From Hydractinia symbiolongicarpus (taxonomy: Eukaryota; Cnidaria; Hydrozoa; Anthoathecata; Hydractiniidae): 64,000 nt of DNA. Below are positions 1 to 10,540 of this stretch, piece after piece (the stretch's first letter is position 1; each line of letters starts with the position of its first letter). Below the pieces are notes generated by a model. The model was not told where the DNA came from, made no database searches, and saw nothing but the letters and a program-made list of their open reading frames with translations. The position numbers and the translations under genes are program-made. The stretch lies in the NCBI RefSeq assembly GCF_029227915.1, contig NC_079882.1, forward strand, positions 16,320,501 to 16,384,500, read 5' to 3'.

Positions 1-1239
1 TTTATCGTCCGTCCATTGTGTTTTCTCGCGTCCATTGTGTGTGGATCGACGCAGGATATTAATCGCTTTCCCCGTCACGTACGAGACGTTCACCGCGATG
101 TCTGGGTTGTTCTTCTCGAATTTGGTGATATCCTTGATGCTTGTGAGAAACTCGATGCCCTGCCAGTTATACTGTTCCAAATAAGGTTTTAGCTTGCTGA
201 TTCTCTGTGGATCCCTGGTTATTTCCTCATGATGTAGCGCTGCTATGATACTCCACTTGAAACCCTCTTCATCGTTGTTCTGTGGATTAATGATGGCCTT
301 TTTGGTGGCTATCCATTTTGGTGCTTCAATGTATGAGGAGCCTCTCGTCAATTTGAGCTTGTGGAAGTCCACGTCAAGATGTAGGATGTTTTGTCTTGGG
401 CAAACATCATGTCTAGCACCTCGTCCACGACGGTACCCTGAAAAACCGGTGTCATGTTGCTGTGGAAGACCTTATTGATTTCGATAAACTTGCTGGTATC
501 ATCCTCGCTGGTACCCTCCACTGGTTTCTTCAATAGAATTCCGAGGGGGAACACTGCACCTTAGCAGACCCCATGTCTTTAACCTGCTTCTCAACCAGGG
601 TTTTTACGTGTGATCGCACCATCCCCAAGTACCCATCGACATCCGTACCGTCTATCCGGGGATGCGGAAACTTCGGAAGGTTCTATGGTGAGCATTCTTA
701 TGTTCTTGAGGCGTGAAATCTTGGTTCGGTTGCTGCTTATCTTCAACATGATCCTCCTTTGTCTCTTCTTCAACTTCACCCATCAGGGTCTTTCTTGCCC
801 CATCATATAGAGCAAGGATGCGATTTTTTGCTGATTCATATATACCTTGCACCGACTTTCTAATACCCTCTGGTACATAGTTCACAAGCCAGTCAGACCA
901 CTTTCGCAGTTTACTCTTTACTACTGGACGTGTCTTTGTCATCCCTTGGCGCTCGAAGACATTCATGGTTTTGGGTGTGGGGAGTCGAGGTTTAATTTTG
1001 CTCTTAATTGGACTGGTTTTTGCCATCTCTTGACGCTCGAATACATCCAAGACATCTGGTGTAAATGCTTGTGGCCTTGATTCTGGCGCAGGAACAGGTC
1101 CTGGGTGTGCCTCTAATAAATCAATAAGGTCGGCTTTGCGTAGCCTGGAATAGCCCATAAGCCCACGGGTTTTCGCGATAGCTTGTAACTGTTTCACAGT
1201 ATGTGTATTCATATCTATTATATAGATTTTTGATTTCAA
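1..1239 (-). pseudogene. Polinton-like SAP/Rho_N protein with polymerase-upstream region, partial and frameshifted
   Basis: Starts at ATG 1239 and runs off the left edge. Residues 1-35 form a small helical SAP/Rho_N-type module (VKQLQAIAKTRG, LRKADLIDLL), followed by a Pro/Lys-rich linker with two copies of a VFERQ(E/G)M motif and an amphipathic segment WSDWLVNYVP near residue 120. The frame breaks near 660, 550 and 365. Downstream frames carry the segments EAPKWIATKKAIINPQN (about 345-290) and YNWQGIEFLTSIKDI (about 160-115), typical of the region that precedes protein-primed family B polymerase in cnidarian and arthropod Polinton-like elements. That assignment is from memory of the family. 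In intact relatives these parts belong to one long protein. The polymerase itself would lie off the window. At least three frameshifts make it non-functional. Confidence 0.72.
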
Positions 1240-1440
1240 TCAACAAAATTTCTAGCGCAGTCGTATTTTGAGTAAGGGACTTTCCCCTACTCAATTGCGC
1301 AATCTCTATTATTGTTAATGTCAGCATTATTCCCGTTAGTCGCTATTGCGCATGCTCGAGAATGTTAGTATTCCCGGAATTGTCGGATTCGGGGAATTCG
1401 GGGTGATTTCGGATTTCGGGAATTTGGGGAATTTCCCTTG
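1240..1440. promoter_or_regulatory. Divergent promoter block of the Polinton-like element
   Basis: This intergenic block separates the minus-strand SAP/Rho_N gene from the plus-strand gene starting near 1438. It contains CTACTCAATTGCGCAATCTC, a TCGCTATTGCGCATGC motif and a GGAATTCGGGG-type repeat. An inverted, clearly homologous copy lies at 63360-63535 in the second element. Conservation in a non-coding block between divergent genes suggests a bidirectional promoter; this is inference. Confidence 0.5.
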
Positions 1441-2420
1441 TCGTCGTCGTCGTCGTCGACTGCGCTAGAACGCACATTTTCCTATCTCTTATACAGGATA
1501 GAGGATATTGCGACTATTGTGAATAGCCAAACAGAGGACAAGATTAAGCTTTTTGTACTTAAAAATGGCTACTGCAGGCTCCGTATCAGCGATGGGTACT
1601 CAGTGGTGATGAATCGACAATTACAAGAGCTGTTAGGGCCATCGAAACTCTGTTCGATGAACAAAACCAGCCTTTGTTCAAGCGTGCCTCATTAGGAAGA
1701 TTTTTAGGGTTTGCTGATATAAAAAGCGATTTTCAATATTTGGCCGAAGAAACTATAACAGGGCAAGAAATTATGGGAAAAGGTGAAGGGGGTGCCACCC
1801 TCCCCTTTGGAAAAACGAAAAATCCGTATGACGTCTTCGTTGCATTAGACGGCGCGCTAGAAATTGTGGTCAGATTAGAAAAAAACCAGGGCTGTAGAAC
1901 TTACCAGATGGCTAGCTCGAAAAGGTGTCGAAAAATTGTAAGATGAGGTCAGGGAGCAGCGCTAGACCATCAAGGACAGGGATATTGCCGTTGCCATCCT
2001 CGAGGATGACCTAGACGACAGAGACAAACAACTTGTGGTGCTGGGAGATGAACTTGCAGCGCTACAGGACCAAGTGGGAACATTACAGCAACGTACCATG
2101 CATTACCTCGAAGATCTTGGAAAAGATAACGGCATGGTCATTATCCAGAAAAACAACAACGACCCCTTTCCATACCTTGCCATTTGTGGTCAACAGGGGT
2201 ATGTGGCACAACAAATACGGAACAAGCTTGTTGACTAACCCAAAGTTGAGATTTTCGTACTAGCAGAGACCCCGAATGTCATCGTACACTATAACTGGCT
2301 TCGAGAACGTGGATGTATCGAGGTAAAGCTCGCGGAGTAGGCAGGTCTCCACACCCAGCCAAACACAAGTTTTCCAAAGTGTAGCGACTTTGGAAAAATA
2401 GAGATTTTAGACCCGTTTGG
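1438..2420 (+). pseudogene. Polinton-like element protein with coiled coil, broken
   Basis: The start encodes a serine run from a (GTC)n repeat. Frame 1 is open to 1692. From about 1608 the homologous reading moves to frame 3 (AIETLFDEQNQPLFKRASLG) and shifts again near 1880. The segment 1950-2100 reads as a coiled coil rich in D, E, Q and L. It is followed by LGKDNGMVIIQKNNND and a compact domain ending about 2335. The order (N-terminal recognition-like region, coiled coil, compact C-terminal module) recalls BRO/KilA-like proteins of large DNA viruses and cnidarian virus-like elements, but I cannot assign a named domain. It is transcribed away from the SAP/Rho_N gene. Several indels show it is dead. 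Confidence 0.5.
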
Positions 2421-2437
2421 TCCCATGCTGAAGACCA

Positions 2438-2854
2438 TTGGAATATCAAAAGATGGAAGTCTATGTACAGAAACAACAACCGAAAAACATGTATGATATT
2501 CAAGTACCTGTACTACAATGTTGTATCAATGCAAATCCAGTGACTGGTTATTGCCCAACATGCCTAGAAAATTTTAGGTTTCGAGGAGGAGAATTCTACG
2601 AAGGCTTTGAATATCCCGATGATGATGATCTGTTAGATAGGGTCGCGTCAGGTCAAAAGGCTTGGGGTACATTCGCGAGACGGGAGATTGACGAGGATCT
2701 AGAGGTCGATATTCAACGTCTAGGACTGCATATTGTTGATGTCAAAAGGAATAAGTATGGTCCACTCTGTTATCAGGTCATCAAAGATAAGTACTTGAAG
2801 CTATCGGCTTTGGCTGACTTGACAAAAATAGGCGCTAGTTACCATAGAAGATAG
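2438..2854 (+). CDS. Unrecognised acidic protein with CC/CPTC cysteines (element gene)
   Basis: An open frame of 138 codons lies inside the left Polinton-like element. It has a cysteine pair (QCC) and a CPTC motif about 12 residues later, which could bind one zinc. A very acidic stretch follows (YPDDDDLLDRV), then a mixed alpha/beta-looking tail. No family is recognised. The first likely start could be the internal Met at about residue 18 (MYDIQVPVLQ). A further acidic/basic open stretch (2859-3007) follows after a stop and may be a continuation in another frame before it collides with the antisense capsid fragment. Confidence 0.4.
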   Translation: MEYQKMEVYVQKQQPKNMYDIQVPVLQCCINANPVTGYCPTCLENFRFRGGEFYEGFEYPDDDDLLDRVASGQKAWGTFARREIDEDLEVDIQRLGLHIVDVKRNKYGPLCYQVIKDKYLKLSALADLTKIGASYHRR

Positions 2855-3007
2855 ACACTTGAAGGATATTGACCTGGAAAATGAACCTGAGGTTATAAAA
2901 CGTCGCTATGTGGTGCGAAATGCAGTACGAACTGGAGTCGATCGTACAGGCCGTGCGGATAAAAAGGAAGATCCTTCATCAATTCAAACATCTATATCTT
3001 CAAACAT

Positions 3008-3490
3008 CTATATGCCCAGTGGAATACAAAAGGTGTTACCGTACGCGGCAACAATGGCCTTTTTCTCGTCTGTCCCAGCATAATCGGTAGCTTTTACCTG
3101 CAGAGCCCGGATAGTACCGTCGTTGGGGTTAATACCCTCTAAAATTAGGTTTTTGTCACGATCAAATTTGGGTAGCCAGAGATCCTGGTAGACTGCGAGC
3201 GTGGAATAGTCATTGATATTTTGCACCTCGTTGCCATTCAAAGTGATACGTAGGTCCCGCACCAGGCTTTTGCCGATATTCGAGACGATGGTGCGTTTAG
3301 TATTCGTAGCCGTCACTTCCAAGTCAAACAGTAGCTTGATACTCCCTGGAAAAATAACCTCGCTGTGTCGCATGTTGGGGATATTTACGTACAAGTCCTT
3401 ATTCTGATTGATTTTCGAGGGTGTGTTATTGATCTGGACGCGCTGCTTTCTCCCTTTAATACCGAAGAGTTCGTCGTCTCTGCGTAGGGG
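3008..3490 (-). pseudogene. Double-jelly-roll capsid-like protein, N-terminal fragment
   Basis: The minus strand encodes about 150 residues resembling the N-terminal jelly roll of Polinton/adintovirus-type major capsid-like proteins of cnidarian genomes. Recognisable segments are DDELFGIKGRKQRVQINN, NIPNMRHSEVIFPGSIKL, the NIGKSLVRDLRITLNGNEVQ strand region and YGNTFCIPLGI. The 5' part shows a frameshift near 3440-3480. The reading ends abruptly near 3008, where plus-strand sequence of another gene begins, so most of the protein (usually 450-600 residues) is missing. It is a structural virion-type gene if the element is viral in origin. Identification is from motif memory. Confidence 0.62.
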
Positions 3491-3558
3491 TTGAGTTTAT
3501 CTCTGAATACGTTACTCTTATCTTTTATTTATATCATATTTTCAATATTTTTAAAGAT

Positions 3559-4350
3559 ATGCCAAATAATCCAATATTTGAACATGATTTTACACATGGG
3601 GAGGAGCCTCCAGATGATAGACCTGAAGATACGCCAAGACCCCCAGCAACGCCAAGGCCAGTACCAACACCGGGAGAACAACGGGGCCATGAAAACACTA
3701 CAACAAGACAGATGGGAGAGATACTAAAATCAAAGGTCGACGACCTTTACGATCATCTTAGGGAGAAGTTGGGGAGTCCTATTGTGATACCTTACGATGA
3801 GTTTAGGCTGGAAGGGAAACGTCTTTTTTTCAACGATGTCGATATTACTGAAGCCATTACAAAAGATAGGGGTGGGTTACGATCTTCTGGAGCTATCATA
3901 ACAAAATTGAAGGCAGATCTCGTGCGGGGTATGGGTTTTGCTGACTATAAAACACCCAACAAAGGTAAGGCAGAGGCCTAGGCACTTGAGCAAGAGGTTG
4001 ATGACATCGTGAAGAAAATCACGGCTGATGATATCATTTCGATGGAATCGTTAGAGGGTATCAACATATTTGTAGATGACACGGAGAGCCTTATACAAGA
4101 AACTTCGTTTGGTGGCGACGAAGTTCTCACCGAACGTGAAATAAGAGGGCTTAACCTCGAAGTTCAAACGCTAAGGGGTAACTTGAAGCAACTGAAAAGC
4201 AAGATGATTTCATATGATAGTGAGATTAGCAAATCAAAGGCCAAGGTGAAACAACTCGAGGAGCAGAAGGACGGGGCAACCGAGAGGGACAACAAGCTAT
4301 CCTTGAGAGGGAAATAGCAAAGGTTGAGGAAAAGATTGAGATATGTACGC
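3559..4350 (+). pseudogene. Polinton-like element coiled-coil protein, stop-interrupted and truncated
   Basis: From ATG 3559 the protein has a Pro-rich acidic N-terminus, a compact region (FRLEGKRLFFNDVDITEAI), then an in-frame TAG at 3979. The same frame continues through a long coiled coil (LNLEVQTLRGNLKQLKSKMI) to about 4316. A homologous coiled coil on the minus strand at 62942-63340 continues to a membrane-type C-terminus that is missing here. The left copy is cut off at about 4345 by a LINE fragment. The domain order suggests a membrane-associated or minor structural component of the element, which is inference. One stop and the 3' truncation make it non-functional. Confidence 0.55.
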
Positions 4351-4480
4351 ATTTAGTTTACTTAATAATGTATTTGATCAACGGTATCAAAAGCCTTAGA
4401 TAGGTCAATAAAAATACCCAAAGTAAATTTTCCATCACTAAAAGATTGATGAATGTCCTCCATAAGTTGCATTATCGCAT
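4345..4480 (-). pseudogene. Non-LTR reverse transcriptase fragment
   Basis: The minus strand encodes a short piece of reverse transcriptase including GIFIDLSKAFDTVD, the catalytic motif A region with the first aspartate, preceded by a helix (MQLMEDIHQSFSDGKFTLG). It abuts the truncated coiled-coil gene, so the LINE inserted into or replaced the end of the Polinton-like element. Only about 45 residues survive. Confidence 0.7.
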
Positions 4481-4515
4481 GCTCTGCAATGCAATGGACT
4501 GCAATGCAATGCAAT

Positions 4516-5215
4516 GGACTACGATGTGTTAAGTTGATTTCCTTGAGACCAGGACTTTAGAACACCGTCAACTACTTGCACTGGACCCTAAATGCTGTAA
4601 TATGGCCTTTTGCTGCTCTATAAAGGCCTTCCACGTAAATGACGTGGTTCGGCGTGCCTAAGCAGGTTACCAACAGGCTAGCCCTTCAACTATCAATGGA
4701 GTACGACGTCTTAAGTTGTTTTTCTTCACGCTATGTCTTTGGAACACCGTCAACTACTTGGACATGTCTGTAAATGTTGCAATATGGCGCTTTTGGCCAA
4801 ATAAGGATCTTACACGTAAATCCCCTGCTTCCACACACCAGAGCAAGTTTTCATCGATCTAGACCTTTAAATCCTAATGGACTACGACGTGTCAAGTTGT
4901 TCTCTTTGGCGCCATGGCTTTAGAACACCGTCAACTACTTGCACGGGCCTCTAAAATCTGTAATAGGGCCTATTCCCGCTTAATAAAGTCCTTTCACGTA
5001 AATCACAAGCAAGTTACCATCGGTCTAGTCCTTCGATTCTCAATGGACTACGACTTCTGAAGTCGTTTACCTTGGCGCCATAGCTGCAGAACAACGTCAA
5101 CTACGTGCACAGGCTTCTAAAGGTTGTAATAAGGCCTTTTGCTGCCTAATATTGACCTTAAATGTAAATCCCGTGGCTCCACACACCCACGAAAATTTTC
5201 ATCGTTCTTGTCCTG
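4516..5215 (+). repeat. About 180-bp tandem repeat, four copies
   Basis: Units start with ATGGA(C/G)TACGACG at 4516, 4695, 4877 and 5043. Each contains AACACCGTCAACTACTTG and later ACGTAAAT. Unit length varies (179, 182, 166 bp) and copies have diverged by point changes. No coding potential is seen. Confidence 0.75.
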
Positions 5216-5379
5216 CTATGGAATCCGCTACGCTCCGTGCGCTGACGCACTCCGCTTCACTCCGCAAAAAAAATTTATTAAAAAACGCCTGTTTTTGGTT
5301 TATTGTGCCTACCAGCTATGTCAACACAAAACTTTTTACCATAAAGTGATAGATCTATTACAAAAAACAAAGCACTTTT
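5216..5379. other. No gene seen
   Basis: AT-rich spacer with a short CGCTCCGTGCGCTGACGCAC segment. Nothing supportable as a gene. Confidence 0.5.
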
Positions 5380-5762
5380 GGGCTCTATAAATGAAAGTGA
5401 TAAAAGTATGCAACTCCCCCCCCCTACGACTCAAATATTACCTATTATATGAAAACCTGGTTGTTGTAGGTGCAAGATAATTATGTTTTTCCTAGTCCTG
5501 TCCAGGATTTGAACCTGGATCTCTTATTTGAAGGAGTGTCATAGCCATTAGACCAGCAGGGCATAAATATATATATAATACAAAACTTTACAGGTGAATA
5601 TTATTTACACTTAGGAATTTACATCACACAGCCTAGTTAATTAACCTTTTGAGAAATGCTGGTTAAGCCACAAGTAACTGTGTTACCTGGCGTAAAACGC
5701 TTGGTGGAACAGTTAAAGGCGCGTAATCACTCTTATCGAAAAAAATAAACATATACATTTTA
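5380..5762 (-). repeat. tRNA-headed composite repeat, copy 1
   Basis: An inverted homologue of 12590-13040. On the minus strand the tRNA-like box (5495-5562) is preceded by a segment resembling the 3' part of the B-type Helitron family (AACACAGTTACTTGTGGC) and followed by a conserved tail (GATAATTATCTTGCACCTACAACAACC-like). The two copies face each other across about 6.8 kb. Confidence 0.6.
5495..5562 (-). repeat. tRNA-like SINE head (pseudo-tRNA)
   Basis: A-box-like TGGTCTAATGG and B-box-like GGTTCAAATCC are present with a perfect T-arm (CCAGG/CCTGG). The acceptor stem has mismatches. The anticodon region between D-stem and T-stem is only 19 nt, about 4 short of a normal tRNA, and the second copy shares this, so it is a repeat rather than a working tRNA gene. 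Confidence 0.65.
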
Positions 5763-6429
5763 TTTATTTATTTCAAAGTTCAGACGGAGTTATGACTTTC
5801 CTGAAAATTTGAGGACGTAAAACGTACAAGCGGGTCGTCGCAAAATGTTCGTGTGAAACCGTACGTAAACAAACAGCCTTAACTTTAAATGAGCTCTGAG
5901 ATGGAGTTCGATAAAATCGTCAATATGGTAGGCTTTGTTTACCATGCTGTTCTTTTTGGCTTGTTTTATCTTTGCAAAACATGGCATCAAAAAGTGGAAA
6001 GAAATTTTGGTTCTGTTTAAAGAAGTCTTTCTCCATTTAGATTTAATTTTCTTCTATTCTCTTCGTCATTGTTTTTGGAGACCAGACAAAACAAAACAGA
6101 AAGAAGAAATCACAGCATTGCCTCGTGGTTATTAATTATAATAATTAATGCTTATCACGCTCTTTCTTATTTTATTAGCTTGACCACGATTACTGCATAT
6201 TATAAGCTAAAATACCCAACGGGGGAAAATGCTCATTGTGATAGTTGAAGATAGTTGAAGCACTATGGAGATAATTAAATTTAGAGCATGGTAATTCTGA
6301 AAATTTAGATATTCTGATTGTCTAGATCTGGTACTGTCTCCATAAGGAAACGACTAACTGTTTGAACAAAGGAAAATAATCAAAAAGTAAGACAGCTAGC
6401 GAGGCGAAGTTGTCTTGTTTTTTGCCGCA
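5763..6429. other. No gene seen
   Basis: AT-rich spacer with a short palindrome around 6133-6148 (TAATTATAATAATTA). Short open frames here have no recognisable content. Confidence 0.5.
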
Positions 6430-7167
6430 GCGCTGAGAGTGACCATCCTCGTACAAAACTGGCCATCTTCGTACAGCGGCGAATATCGTTAAAAAATGAA
6501 ACTTCTATAATAAAAAAATAACTTTTTTGAAATATCTTCTTTTTTTTAAGTCATTTAAAAAAAACACACATTCGTTTTACGATCTGGATGCCTCTTTGAA
6601 AAAATACTAATTAGGCGAGCAGATTAGGCTCCTGTCTGGATCTCATTAAATTTTATGCAAATGGTATGATAAGTATGAATATGATATATACATATATATA
6701 TATTTTTATACTTTGTTTTATATTAACAGAGAATAAACAATGATGTCCTTGAAAAATGGTACTACTGCTCGCAAGTATAAATTTGATCTCTTTGATTCAA
6801 ATAAGGTTATATCAGGTATGATATTGTTATTGATTTTTTTTTATTAACCTTTTCATGGTTTTTGTGGTAGTGACCTTTGAATTCTAATGACATATTGAAT
6901 TTTCGTGCGAAAAACCTGCAAATCACCCTTGTCCCCAGTGCTTTTGCGCGGCTCGTACGAAACTGTTTTTGTAAACATTGTTTGTTAATAATTGAGTGAG
7001 AACGGAGAAGAACGCAAGTAATTTTAATATATTATTTTTTTTAACCTTTTAAGTTATTTCGATAAAGGAAAAGGTAGGTAAATTTCGACCTTTTCGAGTG
7101 CTTTTTCGAACGCACATATTTAAATTTACATTGAAACTTTTAACGCGTGTTTTTATGTTCAGCACAA

Positions 7168-8450
7168 TGGAAATTGAAAAGAGGTACACGGAAGAAAAAT
7201 TTCAGGAATGGTTGGAAGTTAAAAGGACTAAACTTATAAAACAATGGTGTATTTGCTATGTGGAAGAATAGACAACGTTCCACGTGCTATGAAAAGAAGA
7301 TTGCGAAGAAAAAAATTCCAAGTAATGAGTTATCCTGCACTTGGTATATCGGATGTTTTGTGCTCTCCATTTCCCGATATAAGAACATTTTTATATATAT
7401 CTAATTTTGGAAAAACTAAAGTCACAATTATTTTTTTTATAAACATTTCTACGTTTAAGAAATTTTGGTGGCTCAATTAAATACGAGAACGAAATGATCA
7501 CATTCCATAATACTTGCGCTTTAGATACATGGATGGCAGTGTTAAAAGCAGTTATAGTAATGAGACGAAGTAAAAACAGACGAAGTTACCGACAAAACAT
7601 ACAACAGCTTTTTACGTTTTTGAAAAACGGTGCTTATGAAGCTGCTAAACTTCATACTGCTATTTATCGAAAAATAACACCAACCAACCAATGCTTGTCA
7701 TTTTTTGGAGCAGAATACGAATGTATGATAAAAAACTTCGTTGCGCCATTCATGCAACAAATTGTGGAGTCAGCTTGCAACAGTCCGCATTGTAGCATGA
7801 AACAATCGAGAGCCTGCTTCAACACATTTCCTTCGGCAACAGTAAAAAGTTCCTTTGTCCATGATGTCCAAAAGTGGTTTCTTAAAGCAACAATATCAAT
7901 TTGTGGAAAGAAAGTAAATTAGAACATATCTGACGAATTTTCTTTCGTACGCCAATATGTTCGTATTCGATGTTAAAAGTTATTAATTTTTTTAATTATG
8001 TTTTTGTTTCCATAGGATAAAAAACAGATATTGTAACGGAAACAGAATGCCCAACTATTAATTGTTGATGTTCACGAACAATTACACATTCCGTTTTCCA
8101 CAAATCAAGGAAATAGGTGTTATCGAGGCCAAAAAAATATCTTAAGTTCGGCTTGGATGTTTCTTAACTTTGAAAGAGACCTTCTGAACATTTATACAAT
8201 GAGACCTATATTGGTATATCCTTAAACCGCGTAATATTTTTTAAAATATGAGTTGGTTGCAATCACACTATGGAAGGGATCGCATTACACCGCAAAAATC
8301 AGGCTCAATGGCGTATGGTTATACTATGATAGTATGTTGGATGTTTTAGGAAAAACTTCACTCAAAGATTGTTTTCCGGGTTATACCTACTATATCCTTT
8401 ATTTAATTTTAGCACCAACAGCACCAACGGACGAGCTTGAAAGTAACCAA
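7168..8450 (+). pseudogene. USP/cysteine-protease-like protein of a mobile element, broken
   Basis: The start is ATG 7168 (MEIEKRYTEEKFQEWLEVKR). The frame shifts near 7245 and again near 7475, where FGGSIKYENEMITF joins the next open stretch. The Cys-box-like segment NTCALDTWMAVL (about 7508-7543) and a His-box-like segment GSHYTAKIRLNGVWLYYDSM (about 8267-8326) are separated by about 250 codons, as in ubiquitin-specific proteases and their transposon-borne relatives. A CNSPHC-type cysteine pair lies between them. Stops at 7922-8250 may be an intron or decay. It probably cleaves ubiquitin-like modifiers if ancestral function held; this is inferred from two short boxes only. Confidence 0.5.
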
Positions 8451-8571
8451 AACGATAACATCCAGTTACCCGAAACTGGTAAGATATTTTTTTTCCCACA
8501 AACAGAGATAAACTACGAAAACAAACGCAATTTCATTATATCCTTTTTTATATATAAAAACAGCTACTGTA

Positions 8572-9209
8572 ATGGCCGACGAATCAGAGGACGGTGCTGA
8601 ACCAGTTCCGTTTAAAAATATAAATGATGAAGAAAAATCTATCTTCATATTATCATGTTTTACGCAGATTGAAATTGCTAAAGAATTTGTGTATGGAAAC
8701 AGCTCGGTACAATTGGATAATCTGAGATCTCCGTCTGAGGTGCTAGAAACTGCGGTGGATGAGTTGCTTGATATAACGCTAGTTAGGGATTTCTGTTCCA
8801 AAAAAGCATACAGCAAAATGGCAGCAACGATACAGGAGAAAAAACATGCGCCTGTGTGGAAAAGCAGCCATTGCAGACGAAAAATTGGAAAAGGAAGATC
8901 AATTGCATGCGATCGCTGTCTTGTCTAGTTTTAAATGCTCCAAATTGGCTGTAAAACCCTTAGGGGACTGGTTTTGCGATCTATGTTTACATATTGCAAA
9001 AAAGGTCAGTATTTTATAACGAAATACTGGCGAAAAAACATCCTCAATTTTTTCAAAAACTGATGAAAGATTCGAACATTGCAGAGCCAACTGGAGTCAT
9101 CACCAATTACATTCGGATGTTACATTACATTCGGATGTTTTTGTTGGTGGAAATTATTGATAGAGTTAACAAAAAAAGCGATGTAAAGACCATAAATGAT
9201 AATATATAG
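8572..9209 (+). pseudogene. PHD-finger protein of the same element, frameshifted
   Basis: Starts at ATG 8572 after a short gap or intron following the protease-like part. About 95 residues of acidic helical sequence lead to a cysteine cluster: HCRRKIGKG..IACDRCLV, then after an indel near 8925 FKCSKLAVKPLGDWFCDLC. C-x2-C, a later Cys, and W-F-C-x2-C match the end of a PHD zinc finger, a histone-tail reader. The reading continues as KHPQFFQKLMKDSN to 9209 in another frame. It could be the C-terminal half of one USP-PHD protein rather than a separate gene. Confidence 0.5.
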
Positions 9210-9239
9210 TAGTCTTCATCTGTGTCTTGGTATTTTAAG

Positions 9240-9640
9240 TAGTTGTACAAAGTTGGTTCGAGTCTAAAAATTCAAGTTAAGGAGTAGAAGAAGTTGGTCC
9301 AATCTCGTACACAGTTATTTAAGTTATACGAAGTTGGTATGGATCAAAAAAATTCAAGTTCAGTAGAAGAAGTGAAGTAGGCCCAACCTCGTACACAGTT
9401 ATTTAAGTTGTACGAAGTTGGTACAATCATTAAATAATGGTCAAAAATTAACGTTCAGAGAATATTTAAGATATTATCATGTTTACTGAATGTAATTAAC
9501 TATGTTTAGATATTCATTTCTAAACCAAATTATTCGTTGCCTAATTTTTGTACAGCAATTGTAATGCCCATTTTCGTACAAAATTGCCCATCTTCGTACA
9601 AGCGCGAAAAATGACCAACCTCGTACAACGGGTCAATTTC
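9240..9640. repeat. Cluster of CGTACAA/TTGTACG motifs
   Basis: At least eight copies of a 14-bp motif close to CCAACTTCGTACAA occur in both orientations (about 9243, 9298, 9334, 9386, 9408, 9567, 9583, 9612). The two copies at 6438 and 6462 match. The stretch 9240-9430 also has a degenerate 75-bp tandem repeat. Confidence 0.6.
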
Positions 9641-9650
9641 GTACGGAACA

Positions 9651-9959
9651 TTGCAAAGAAGTCTGATTTTAGTAAGTTAAAACGTTTAAATAATAAAGAA
9701 TAACACAGAAACTTCGATTGATTTATCTGATTTATCATGTTCGAAACTTTGTGGATACATTTATAAAAGCATTATGATGGAAACACAGCAACGGATACTC
9801 TCCCTCATTTATTATTTTTTCTGTAATGGCATGACTCCAGCAACCATGTGATCGATTTTGCCGTGCGTTTATTATCGTATGATTCGTGCAATGAAATGCA
9901 ATGGCGGTTCTGTAAGCGAAGAGAATTTGATTTTTGTTATTTCTATGAAACATTTGAAC
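9651..9959. other. No gene seen
   Basis: AT-rich spacer; short minus-strand open frames without recognisable features. Confidence 0.45.
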
Positions 9960-10540
9960 ATGTTCCGGTTGTCAGTTTTCAATAAAATTTCCAGGATAAT
10001 GTTTTCTTATATCTTTCAATTTTTACAATAAAATAGGCACCTCTAAAATAAGTTGCCTACAGGGTGATTACGCGCCTTAATACAAATTGTAAACTGTACC
10101 ACACATTCAGGTGGAGCGCCTTAGTACAGGTGTGCAGTATATCGTAAATCGAGTGAAACACACAACATTTAAGGTGTTTCGGGTGTAATTATAGTTTTCA
10201 GATTCGGAAAATATATTTCCTTCAACTTTAGCTTGAATAAAAACACAATTTACATATTGTGCCATGTCATAGCGAAAACAGTCAGCAAACCTTTTTTATT
10301 TTTCACAAAATTTTCCCGGTGAAACTTAAATTATATCTGTACTTTAATCTGTGGTGCGCCATTAGTATAGGTAAACAAACCTTTTCAAAAAAACTTTAGC
10401 ACAACTTCTGTTAAATAGAAACACAGGTAATAGCTTGTCGTTAACACTAGGCTGAGTGATTAGTACAAATCTATTTTAAATTTTGTTCAAATAAACAGAC
10501 ATTAAACACCCTGTTGTTATCTTACAAAGCTAAAACAATT
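9960..10540 (-). repeat. B-type Helitron-derived repeat, inverted fragment
   Basis: The reverse complement reads ACTCGATTTACGATATACTG, CCTGTACTAAGGCGCTCCACC and GTGTGGTACAGTTTACAA. These match 16300-16400, 27110-27200 and 33620-33710 in the B-type units. Ends are not defined. Confidence 0.6.

Larger units (their letters stand above)
6430..9650 (+). mobile_element. Element carrying ubiquitin-protease-like and PHD genes with CGTACAA subterminal motifs
   Basis: Both edges carry copies of a motif close to CCATCTTCGTACAA (left at about 6438 and 6462; right between 9240 and 9640 in both orientations). Between them lies a plus-strand coding region with a USP-like cysteine protease and a PHD finger. 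Repeated motifs near both ends of a coding unit are usual for transposase binding sites, but no transposase and no clean terminal inverted repeats were found, so the boundaries and the claim of mobility are inference. Confidence 0.45.
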
